This document shows, one piece after another, positions 54,344 to 64,000 of a DNA stretch of 64,000 nucleotides (the stretch's first letter is position 1; each line of letters starts with the position of its first letter). The notes under the pieces are model-generated. The model ran no database searches. It was not told the DNA's origin and saw nothing but the letters and a program-made list of their open reading frames with translations. Origin of the DNA: Spongilla lacustris (taxonomy: Eukaryota > Porifera > Demospongiae > Spongillida > Spongillidae); NCBI GenBank assembly GCA_949361645.1, contig OX442416.1, positions 15,638,674-15,702,673 of the forward strand, read 5' to 3'. Position numbers and translations under genes: made by a program.

Positions 54344-55374
54344 AACTAATCACGTGATTCACGTGATTTGGCCACGTTGCGCAATTTTGAGGGTAGGCGT
54401 GAGCTGGAGAGCGAAGAAGAAGAAAGATTTACCATTTCTTTGCTCACGGGACCAACTGTAAGTGTATTGCGTGAGTTACTTATAAGCGAACTGACATTAT
54501 CGTGAGAATTTAATCCGGCCGCAGTTTGAAGACGGGGATGTATTCGAGTCAGCAAATAGATTGTATCAGATTGTTGTGAACCGCGATTTGGACCAGGAAA
54601 GAAATATTCGGCAACCATATAGTCTGAATGGCACCGATGGAATCGTCAGTTGCAACCATACATCGGAAGAGTGAAGCCATCAAGGTATGCCCGTTTTTGA
54701 ATACTAAGCGCGTTCATTATTGGAAATAGTAATAGGCAGCGCTGAGTCATAGCATACATCGCTCATGTACCTAACCAGCGTTTTAGGGTGTGATCGGCAT
54801 GGGTTCAAATAACGTCTCTTGCAATATTCCAACTAATCATGTATTATCAGTGGCATGATTTGAAGGTAATGTGATTGGCTTATTTTTTATATTTAGCACA
54901 CTCCACAGATACCAAACCAAGCCACAACACGTCATCGTCTGTTAAGGTATTTTGTGTTTGTGAAATTATTATTTCTTGCAGGTTCACCAGCAAATCCTCC
55001 TGGTTGTGCTGACACTGAGCCACAGGTTAATACTTGTGTACTTGATAATGTTCTTACAACCTTTACTTTCATAGTTCATATCAGCTCAAGCAGGAAGGAG
55101 ACAAAAATACCAACACAATATATCCATGCAGAAGCTAAGAGGGCACCCCACCTACAACTTTTGTCAAAAGAGGTATGCTGGAGAGACATTGGTATTTCTC
55201 AGCCTGATAGCAATCGTGCTTTTTTTCTTCTAGCTGACAAATGCTGTGGTCTGTGACAATGCCATACATGTCAATGGTGTAGAAACAGATCAACTTGGAA
55301 TGCCATGCCCAAGCAAGAAGGCTTCATTGTTACGAGAACTGCTGGGTAACACACTAGTGGAGGATCGAGTGTAA
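54344..55374 (+). CDS. Uncertain small multi-exon gene
   Basis: Exon-like pieces on the plus strand are as follows. A frame ending EEEERFTISLLTGPT stops at a GTAAGT donor (54458). It joins in phase across a 67-bp intron to 54525 (FEDGDVFESANRLYQIV, continuing QERNIRQPYSL) and reaches TGA near 54670. An ATG at 54628 opens a second frame (MAPMESSVATIHRKSE) ending at a GTATGC donor. A small exon follows near 54918-54955. A last frame (55076-55374) has GTATGC and TTCTAG splice sites and ends LLRELLGNTLVEDRV before TAA. The pieces do not combine into one uninterrupted frame, and an overlapping 90-codon minus-strand frame also exists. No domain was recognised. Confidence 0.3.
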
Positions 55375-57990
55375 CAGTCTAGAAACATCTGTGAAGGACA
55401 TTGTTCTTTGATGTTACATGTACCATGGTTGATTGATTTTGTGCTGTGAAAGGGGGTGAACTAGGCGTGACATGGAAAAATGCGTAACTATAGCAACACC
55501 AGGAAATGAATCGTGGGCGTGGCATTAGGAACGTTGTACTTCTTGATTACAACAGTTACTAAATGTTGAAAATTGTAGTGATATTGTATTATGTGGTGAC
55601 AGGCACAAGCATTGTAATCCTTGATACAACAGTTGTAGCAGCGTATAAATTTGTAGTACTAAATGGGAACATCGTAATAATTGCACACATAGTAGAAGTA
55701 CATTTTTGATGTAATCAGTTACACCAAATTTCCACAGTATTTGCATCGGTTTATTTCGGAGATACTGCAAATACCTATTGCTGTAATAAAAACTTTTTTC
55801 CTGTGATCTTCAGAATCTGTTGACCACAGCTGAACATTATATTATAGCTTCGTGACTACTGTAATGATGCCAGGTGAGTTACACCTTTAGTTACACTCGT
55901 TATGCCTTATATTATGGATTGAATTGATCGAAGGTTTTTTTTTTTTTTTTTTTTTGCACATATGGAGAAATTGCCCATACATAGGCGGACATTTAGCACT
56001 TTTTTTCAAATTGATTTTTAAACACATGTACTAAGTACGATAAATCGGTCTGATTGTGAATCTGTAATTTATAGATTTATATCATGAGCCATTCTTGTAC
56101 AAAAATCAAGACAAAAAATTAATTTCTACCGCACTAATTTATTCGTGAAGTAGACATGTTACGTAACATTTATTAACAATTATGTCATTTATCAATAATG
56201 TTTTTAATTAATGGCCTAGCTCACGAGACGCATACAAAGCCGATGACGTATTACTAATACTAAGTGAGTGAAAACGCACCGCAGATGACCGAAAGCCTTA
56301 GGGATGATGTCGGCTTCGTCCAAAGTGGCCGGTCCGCAATTACTAGTAGTTCACGACGGGAGACCGAGTCCCAACTCCCAACATGTCATCATATATGCTG
56401 ATCCGCCATGCATATTTACCCATTCTTTCAATATTGGTGAAGCGTCAGTTGTGCACGTCACGCCACCAGCACTTTTTATGCCACCTTTCTATGCAGCAAT
56501 ACATTATTGCCATGAAGCCTCGATCGCGATCATCGCGCGGGCAACATATCGTAAAAGCAGAGATAATATAAAGCGATACTTCCTATGATATATGCTATTA
56601 CATTTATAGTTTCTCTTAGCCCCTTCCGTAGTCAATCATCGACTCAATGTGATATGGGAGATGTAAACGATATGGGCGGACCGGCAGCGTGGGCGTTTCT
56701 CTAGAGCCGAACACATTGGCAAGCTAGAACCCGTATCTTAAACGTTTATTTCATGTCAAGATATCGAACTTCGTATAGGTTAATACATTTACCGTAGTGA
56801 TCAGGTCGACCGGTCATGCTGCCCTTCCCCATCACTGAGTTACGTTTACAAATAATTGACAATAACCACAAAGACCCTGCTGCGCTTCTTCCTCATCGGA
56901 TGGCTATCACAGTTACAAGCAAGTCTAGTGTCATATGATGAGCACCAAACAAAACAAAAAAAGATAAGTGCCTAAGTAGCATCATAGATACTTGATGGTA
57001 GCACATCTCCGTGAAAACAGTTGCAAACAGACATTTAAACAAATTCGCAGCTCCTGATATTGAAACCTAGAGGAAAAAAGTGATGGTTATGCATCAGAAC
57101 AAATGCCCCTACCATAAAACCAAAGCCCTCAGCATCATGCACAAAGCACACTCCATCCCCTCCCATTAGGTCCAATGCAAAGCTCAACCAAGGCATCAGG
57201 ACTAGTGTTTGCCCAACAGGCCCCTGTCATTCATTACCCCCCCCCCCCCCCCCCACCCACGCACACACACATTCTGCACACAGTGTGTGGTTTGTATGAC
57301 TTATACATGTTCTCTGTATGGTTTCTACTAAAAAAGAGTACAGTGTAGGTGGTACGAAGGTGAAGAGGAAAGACACATGAACACTTAACCTTCAGTACTT
57401 ACGATAAGTCTAAGTAGATACCATGCAGCCCCAGATCAAGCATAGCCTTGGGGGTGGGGTGGGGGGCCAGCTTCCCCCCCCCCCCCCTCCCCCATGGCAT
57501 ATGAAATGCCACCCATCTGGCAGCAATTGCCCCCCCCCCCCAGCCACACGCTTCCGTTGATGATTACATATACCCGCGAGTAGATTACATGTTGTGTCAT
57601 ACGTAAAAATAAAAGTCCGAATACTTGCTGACAAATGTCAACAAAGCGGTGGAGCACAACAGGGCATGTACAAATGTACCCCTTCGACTGCATCCCCTCC
57701 TCCCCCCCAGTTTTCGTGCGCCCTCTGGTAAAACCAAATTCATGTAGGTCCACGGTAGTCCTACATGTACATAAGTACATGCCAGTAGTTAGATAGATGT
57801 ACACATGTACATGTAGGTCTTGTAGATATGGTAGTCTTAGGTAGGTACATATAAGTCCAGGTACATGTACAGGGTATGTTTATTTTATGTCTAACATCAG
57901 ATAAGGTTGTGGGTTCCTTTCATGTTTAATTATATTCACAGCACAGAAGGGCAGCTGTTACATGTACATGCATGTAGACAAAAGACACAA
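55375..57990. other. 2.6 kb without a supported gene
   Basis: Contains a poly-T run near 55937, poly-C runs near 57238, 57476 and 57530 (some tied to CCCCCC/GGGGGG inverse pairs) and no recognisable coding sequence. Confidence 0.45.
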
Positions 57991-57994
57991 GTAA

Positions 57995-58265
57995 TTTTCA
58001 GTACTCAGGTAGGTACATGTAGGTCTATGTAGGTCCATGTAAGGGTTTATGCAGGGTATAGGTCTATGTAGGTCCATGTAGGGTTCATGCAGGGTAGGTC
58101 TATGTAGGTCCATGTAAGGGTTCATGCAGGGTAGGCCTATGTAAGTACATGTAGGGTGAACTGCAGGGTAGGCCTAAGGTCCATGTAGGGTAGGTCTATG
58201 TAGGTCCATGTAAGGGTTCATGTAGGGTAGGCCTATGTAGGTCCATGTAGGAGGTAGGTCTACAT
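57995..58265. repeat. ~37-bp degenerate tandem repeat
   Basis: About six to seven copies combining GGTCTATGTAGGTCCATGTA and GGGTTCATGCAGGGTA. Confidence 0.85.
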
Positions 58266-58439
58266 GTAGGCAAGGTAGATGGGCCTCTAACATCAGATAA
58301 GGTTGTGGGTCCCCTTTCAAGTTTATTATATTCACAGCACAAACCATGGGCAGATCTTAGGATTAAGAGTAGGTACATGTATGACAAAAGCCTTCAGTAT
58401 TCTGGTACATGTACATGTAGGAATGTGTATGGGCTGGGT

Positions 58440-60125
58440 TATTTTTTAAGTATGATGTATAGGCTGATGTATGGGGTATGGTGTACAGGCTGGGGTATGG
58501 TGTATAGGATGGTGTATGGTGTATAGGATGGTGTATGGTGTATAGGATGGTGTATGGTGTATAGGATGGTGTATGGTGTACAGACTGGTGTATGGTGTAC
58601 AGGCTGGTGTATGGTGTACAGGCTGGTGTATGGTGTACAGGCTGGTGTATGGTGTACAGGCTGGTGTATGGTGTACAGGCTAGTGTATGGTATATAGGCT
58701 GGTGTATGGTGTACAGGCTGGTGTATGGTGTATAGGCTGGTGTATGGTGTATAGGCTGGTGTATGGTGTATAGCTATAGGCTGGTGTATGGTGTACAGGC
58801 TGGTGTGTGGTGTATAGGCTGGTGTATGGTGTATAGGCTGGTGTATGGTGTATAGGCTGGTGTATGGTGTATAGGCTGGTGTATGGTGTATAGGCTGGTG
58901 TATGGTGTATAGGCTGGTGTATGGTGTATAGGCTGGTGTATGGTGTATAGGCTGGTGTATGGTGTACAGGCTGGTGTATGGTGTACAGGCTGGGGTATGG
59001 TGTACAAGCTAGTGTATGGTGTATAGGCTGGTGTATGGTGTACAGGCTGGTGTATGGTGTATAGGTGTATAGGCTGGTGTATGGGATCTAGGCAGGTGTA
59101 TAGGCTGGTGTATGGTGTATAGGCTGGTGTATGGTGTATAGGCTGGTGTATGGTCATTGGTGTATACCCTGGTGTATGGTGTACAGGCTGGTGTATGGTG
59201 TACAGGCTAGGGTATGGTGTACAGGCTAGTGTATGGTGTATAGGCTGGTGTATGGTGTACAGGCTGGTGTATGGTATATAGGTGTATAGGCTGGTGTATG
59301 GGATCTAGGCTGGTGTATGGTGTATAGGCTGGTGTATGGTGTACAGGCTGGTGTATGGTGTACAGGCTGGTGTATGGTGTACAGGCTGGTGTATGGTGTA
59401 CAGGCTGGTGTATGGTGTACAGGCTGGTGTATGGTGTACAGGCTGGTGTATGGTGTACAGGCTGGTGTATGGTGTACAGGCTGGTGTATGGTGTACAGGC
59501 TGGTGTATGGTGTACAGGCTGGTGTATGGTGTACAGGCTGGTGTATGGTGTATAGGTGTATAGTTTGGTGTATGGGGTCTAGGCTGGTGTATGGTGTATA
59601 GGCTGGTATATGGTGTACAGGCTGGTGTATGGGGTCTAGGCTGGTGTATGGTGTACAGGCTGGTGTATGGTGTACAGGCTGGTGTATGGGGTCTAGGCTG
59701 GTGTATGGTGTATAGGCTGGTATATGGTGTACAGGCTGGTGTATGGGGTCTAGGCTGGGGTATGGTGTACAGGCTGGTGTATGGGGTCTAGGCTGGGGTA
59801 TGGTGTACAGGCTGGTGTATGGTAGGCTGGTGTATGGGGTCTAGGCTGGGGTATGGTGTACAGGCTGGTGTATGGTGTACAGGCTGGTGTATGGTGTCTA
59901 GGCTGGTGTATGGGGTCTAGGCTGGTGTATGGTGTACAGGCTGGTGTATGGTGTACAGGCTGGTGTATGGGGTCTAGGCTGGTGTATGGGGTCTAGGCTG
60001 GTGTATGGTGTATAGGCTGGTGTATGGTGTACAGGCTGGTGTATGGTGTACAGGCTAGTGTATGGTGTACAGGCTGGTGTATGAAGTCTAGGCTGGTGTA
60101 TGGTGTATAGGCTGGTGTATGGGCA
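58440..60125. repeat. 19-bp minisatellite (1.7 kb)
   Basis: About 85 copies of GGCTGGTGTATGGTGTACA with TATAGG and GGTCTAGG variants. Homogeneous runs (59330-59540) alternate with mixed ones. Since 19 is not divisible by three, all frames cycle through the same peptide (VYRLVYGVQAGVWCTGWCM) and stay open; this is not coding. Confidence 0.95.
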
Positions 60126-60187
60126 AACACAACATGCAAACACCAGCACATACCTACATAACACACCAGCACACACCAGACACATCA

Positions 60188-60295
<108 letters not shown>

Positions 60296-60336
60296 CTACA
60301 TATAGAATGCTGTCTGCACATTATCCCGCAATGGAA

Positions 60337-60737
60337 CCCCTACGAAAAAATCTTGGCATGACATGTTCCAAATTCATGTGTGATATGTTTTTGCAAGTGT
60401 TCCAGTTTTTCTAGAGCACTGTTGAACATGCTTACATGTACATCTATGTCATTAAATTGCAGGCATATCACTCTTCTAACTTGCACAGGATGAATAGTTT
60501 CTAAAAAGCGATTCCCCGATGAGGCATACCCGCTAATATGCTAAGGGGTGTGCCACTTTATAACTTCTCGGGGGAACGCGTTTTAGAAACTCTTCAACCT
60601 GTACAAGTTAGAAGAGTGATATGCCTGCAATTGAATGACATAAGCATGTTCAACAGTGCTCTAGAAAAACTGGAACACATGCGACAACATATCACACATG
60701 AATTTGGAACATGTATGCCAAGATTTTTGTGTAGGGG
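60337..60737. mobile_element. Fold-back (hairpin) element, 401 bp
   Basis: The ends CCCCTACgAAAAAATCTTGG and CCAAGATTTTTgTGTAGGGG are inverse. Arms of about 165-175 bp (60337-60511 and 60577-60737) match with few mismatches and one 12-bp insertion of TACATG-type sequence in the left arm. No target duplication was identified. A 30-bp tandem repeat starts at its right edge. Confidence 0.8.
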
Positions 60738-60866
60738 AAGGTGTGCCCATTATGGTGTGCTCCTTTTAAGGTGTGCCCATTAAGGTGTGCTCCTTTTAAA
60801 GTGTGCCCATTGAGGTGTGCTCCTTTTAAAGTATGCCCTTTAAGGTGTGCTCCTTTTAAAGTGTGT
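60735..60866. repeat. ~30-bp tandem repeat
   Basis: Four copies containing GGTGTGCTCCTTTTAA and GTGTGCCCATTA. Confidence 0.85.
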
Positions 60867-60924
60867 GACATTTTCTGTACAGTTCATGTTCATGCATCGT
60901 GTGCTTGCTACCATACATTGCAGA

Positions 60925-60937
60925 CACACACACACAA

Positions 60938-61003
<66 letters not shown>
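60925..61003. repeat. (CA)n microsatellite
   Basis: About 38 CA units with one AAT interruption at the start. Confidence 0.95.
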
Positions 61004-61005
<2 letters not shown>

Positions 61006-61643
61006 CACTCATGGAATCGTACAATTGTATGCCACAATATTTGGCCTCATCACATCTGCTACCACCTCCCTTGACCACACCCACCCGCTGGCTGCACTCC
61101 CTTGTGAGGTCTCCCTCCCCTCGCGGCCTCGAAGTACTCGGTGTAATTGTGTCCTCTCCTCCTCCATACTATATATGGAAAACAAGCAAAATTAATTAAT
61201 CATCATACAACAGACTATGAGTTTTGCAGCATAGTAGGAGGACATGAATCACCATGGCAACAAGACATATACAAATACAAAATTTGTTCTGGAGAATAAT
61301 GCTGATATTGGTGTCTTTACAGGGTTAAAACTTGTGTCACTAAAGGGCTAATATCACTGTATCTGACTGGCTTATAAAGGGTTACTGCAAGTGGTGACCA
61401 GTGCCCAGACCTGGTTCAAATTCTGTGCCTTCTCCATGACACCCCACTGGTCCCTGTTCTGTTCTGTCTCCATCTCCAAGGTGAGGGTGGCCTCCATGTC
61501 ATGCCTCCCTCTCAGACTTAGTATGTGTGGGTCACCTTGCTGAGTTTGTCCTTATCTTTGTCACTGAACACCTCTGAGCCTCCTCTGATGAAGGAAAGTG
61601 GAAGGAGAGGATCATGGAAGGAGGGAAGAGGGAGGATGGAGTT
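61004..61643. other. Intergenic, nothing recognised
   Basis: Sequence between the CA repeat and the GGGA array without coding or element signals. Confidence 0.4.
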
Positions 61644-62825
61644 GGAGGGAGGGAGGGAGGGAGGGAGGGAGGGAGGGAGGGAGGGAGGGAGGGAGGGAGG
61701 GAGGGAGGGAGGGAGGGAGGGAGGGAGGGAGGGAGGGAGGGAGGGAGGGAGGGAGGGAGGGAGGGAGGGAGGGAGGGAGGGAGGGAGGGAGGGAGGGAGG
61801 GAGGGAGGGAGGGAGGGAGGGAGGGAGGGAGGGAGGGAGGGAGGGAGGGAGGGAGGGAGGGAGGGAGGGAGGGAGGGAGGGAGGGAGGGAGGGAGGGAGG
61901 GAGGGAGGGAGGGAGGGAGGAGGGAGGGAGGGAGGGAGGGAGGGAGGGAGGGAGGGAGGGAGGGAGGGAGGGAGGGAGGGAGGGAGGGAGGGAGGGAGGG
62001 AGGGAGGGAGGGAGGGAGGGAGGGAGGGAGGGAGGGAGGGAGGGAGGGAGGGAGGGAGGGAGGGAGGGAGGGAGGGAGGGAGGGAGGGAGGGAGGGAGGG
62101 AGGGAGGGAGGGAGGGAGGGAGGGAGGGAGGGAGGGAGGGAGGGAGGGAGGGAGGGAGGGAGGGAGGGAGGGAGGGAGGGAGGGAGGGAGGGAGGGAGGG
62201 AGGGAGGGAGGGAGGGAGGGAGGGAGGGAGGGAGGGAGGGAGGGAGGGAGGGAGGGAGGGAGGGAGGGAGGGAGGGAGGGAGGGAGGGAGGGAGGGAGGG
62301 AGGGAGGGAGGAGGGAGGGAGGGAGGGAGGGAGGGAGGGAGGGAGGGAGGGAGGGGAGGGAGGGAGGGAGGGAGGGAGGGAGGGAGGGAGGGAGGGAGGA
62401 GGGAGGGAGGGAGGGAGGGAGGGAGGGGAGGGAGGGAGGGAGGGAGGGAGGGAGGGAGGGAGGGAGGGAGGGAGGGAGGGGAGGGAGGGAGGGAGGGAGG
62501 GAGGGAGGGAGGGAGGGGAGGGAGGGAGGGAGGGAGGGAGGGAGGGAGGGAGGGAGGGAGGGAGGGAGGGAGGGAGGGTGGGAGGGAGGGAGGGTGGGAG
62601 GGAGGGAGGGAGGGAGGGGAGGGAGGGTGGGAGGGAGGGAGGGAGGGAGGGAGGGTGGGAGGGAGGGAGGGAGGGAGGGAGGGAGGGAGGGAGGGAGGGA
62701 GGGAGGGAGGGAGGGAGGGAGGGAGGGAGGGAGGGAGGGAGGGAGGGAGGGAGGGAGGGAGGGAGGGAGGGAGGGAGGGAGGGAGGGAGGAGGGAGGGAG
62801 GGAGGGAGGGAGGGAGGGAGGGAGT
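61644..62825. repeat. 1.18-kb (GGGA)n tetranucleotide array
   Basis: About 295 units of GGGA with only isolated shortening (GGA) or lengthening (GGGGA) events, mostly between 61919 and 62520, and a few GGGT units at 62577-62655. It is pure purine over more than a kilobase on one strand. All six long open frames over it are artefacts. Confidence 0.98.
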
Positions 62826-63398
62826 GGGTAAATAGAGCTTGCATTGGTGAGCATTGGTAGCTGGAGTTTGAGTTGTGTACTGTGGAAAAAAATGCAGAAT
62901 GTCATCATAACTAGCCAATTACATTACATACAAGGTAACAAGAACTGATTCTAAGTATACATATACATGTACATACTGACTAACATGTACAGAGAGAGAG
63001 GAAGAGAGGATTCATAGCCACTCACACAACAACACACGCACACACAGTCACGCATACATACTCACACACATGCTCACACACACGCTGTCAGCTGTGGGGT
63101 ATCTGCCATAGGATTCATTTCTTAGGTGCTTACTTGCCATGGAGTACTTCATAGCTGTGTGCAATAGGGATCACCCCAACTCCATACACTGTAGCTGTTA
63201 GGTGTCTGCCATAGATTTGAGTTCATAGCTGTTAACTGTGTGATTCTTCATGCATCGCTTATTGCCATAGAATTCACTCCATACATGGGCCAGGGGTATT
63301 CCGTCGCTGCCTGCCGTAGAGTCCAGAGTATAGTACCAGCTTTATAGCTGTCTGTCTGCAATAGGGTCCGTGCACTCCCGTACCTCCGTAGTAGTTAC
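62826..63398. other. Intergenic, nothing firm
   Basis: CA-rich stretches near 63020-63085 and degenerate repeats of GCCATAGAATTCA / GTGTCTGCCATAG type at 63100-63440. No gene is supported except the candidate exon that follows. Confidence 0.4.
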
Positions 63399-63553
63399 CT
63401 GTGGCCTGTGGGGTAGTAGGCTTCAGTTCTGCCATAGAATCCAGTCCACAGGCAGACTTCCAGGTCTTTGACCTGCATGTCATATCCTCGTGGGATTGAT
63501 CTTCGATATCGTCGTCTTCGTACCGTTCGAAATCGTCCGCGGAAGTACCGAAC
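63399..63553 (-). CDS. Possible minus-strand internal exon
   Basis: On the minus strand a CTGCTGTAG acceptor precedes 155 open bases that end at a GTAACT donor. One frame is acidic then polar (DDFERYEDDDIEDQSHED), another is Arg-rich (VRRRRYRRSIPRGYD). The stretch is richer in GC than its surroundings. There is no neighbouring exon and no recognised domain. Confidence 0.3.
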
Positions 63554-64000
63554 CTACAGCAGATTATCTCTTATTCTCTGCCTACAGTAAATAGCGGTTA
63601 ATAAGTTATTTTGCACGTTAAGTTGTTGTGTACATTATAGTGGTGGGTGGGGTCGTGGTTATAGACATCAATATGCAATACATATTATCTTTAATAACTA
63701 CATGTGCTTACAGAACAGCTCGGTCTGGGCACGGCTAACTGACGAAAGAGTAGCACGTGATATTATGCGTTTTGGATTTGGGGTGTATCTCACTAACCAT
63801 TCAAGGGAAGCGCGATTTGAAGGCTCTAAGCTCTGAAAAAATGATGAAAAATAAGTGCATTGATTACTCTCATATAATCCGGTGGCACCTAAGGAAAATA
63901 TCATTTGGTTGGGAAACTATTGATGACTGAATAAATAAATGAGATAAAATGAATGGACATTGGAAACCTTGCATAATTAATGTGGAAGTGCGGATATAGG
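63554..64000. other. Right edge, nothing supported
   Basis: A 68-codon minus-strand frame at 63698-63904 has no domain. No other structure was seen. Confidence 0.4.

Noticed and set aside
56304..56588. 94-codon plus-strand frame
   Set aside because: No domain, no splice or promoter context; its length is within chance expectation.
61518..62918. Open frames of 405-466 codons on both strands ([16 protein letters not shown])
   Set aside because: Pure products of (GGGA)n/(TCCC)n, open in all six frames.

Overview
The window looks like nuclear DNA of an invertebrate animal. It has spliced genes with GT-AG introns, an LTR retrotransposon, several DNA transposons and a very high load of simple repeats. 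The clearest host gene encodes an ankyrin / Roc-COR / Death-domain protein, and a second Death-domain fragment lies 20 kb away. Such architectures are expanded in sponges and other early-branching or marine invertebrates. The very frequent octamer TACATGTA would fit that, but species cannot be proved from the sequence. No bacterial operons, CRISPR arrays, rRNA or convincing tRNA genes were seen.

Layout. 1-19.4 kb (+): the 3' part of a Roco/DAPK-like gene. It has two single-repeat ankyrin exons (1256-1354 and 6492-6590) that lie in a segmental duplication, an ankyrin plus P-loop exon (12688-12888), a likely 45-nt exon (15270-15314), a long Roc-COR exon (17278-18814), two small linker exons and a terminal Death-domain exon (19148-19446). 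Its introns hold polypyrimidine tracts, 16-bp and 32-bp minisatellites and four DNA-transposon-like insertions. 20.7-25.0 kb: a young Ty3/Gypsy element (4307 bp, 123-bp LTRs with one mismatch, TSD GTATA) whose coding frame is broken in gag and integrase. 25.3-28.4 kb: a cysteine-rich reading frame, hairpin MITEs and an exon-like island. 28.4-32.6 kb (+): a four-exon secreted, glycoside-hydrolase-like gene with one frameshift and no clear 3' end. 34.84-38.50 kb: a pogo/Tigger-type transposon with an intact 547-aa transposase and 968-bp inverted arms. 39.8-41.0 kb: a broken Death-domain gene fragment. 42.6-44.4 kb: a 0.9-kb tandem duplication. 48.3-53.6 kb: a 5.3-kb minisatellite (24/28-bp units). 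54.3-55.4 kb: an uncertain small gene. 58.4-60.1 kb: a 19-bp minisatellite. 60.3-60.7 kb: a fold-back element. 61.6-62.8 kb: 1.2 kb of almost pure (GGGA)n. 63.4-63.55 kb: a possible minus-strand exon.

How it works together. The Roco-like protein would be a cytosolic scaffold: ankyrin repeats bind partners, Roc is the GTPase switch, COR the dimerisation/relay module, and the Death domain a homotypic adaptor. The glycosidase-like protein has a signal peptide and would be secreted or lysosomal. The rest is mostly transposon and satellite DNA. Several one-base reading-frame breaks in otherwise well-preserved genes mean either recent decay or uncorrected single-base indels in the assembly. Long open frames inside the satellites are artefacts of repeat composition and are not annotated as genes.
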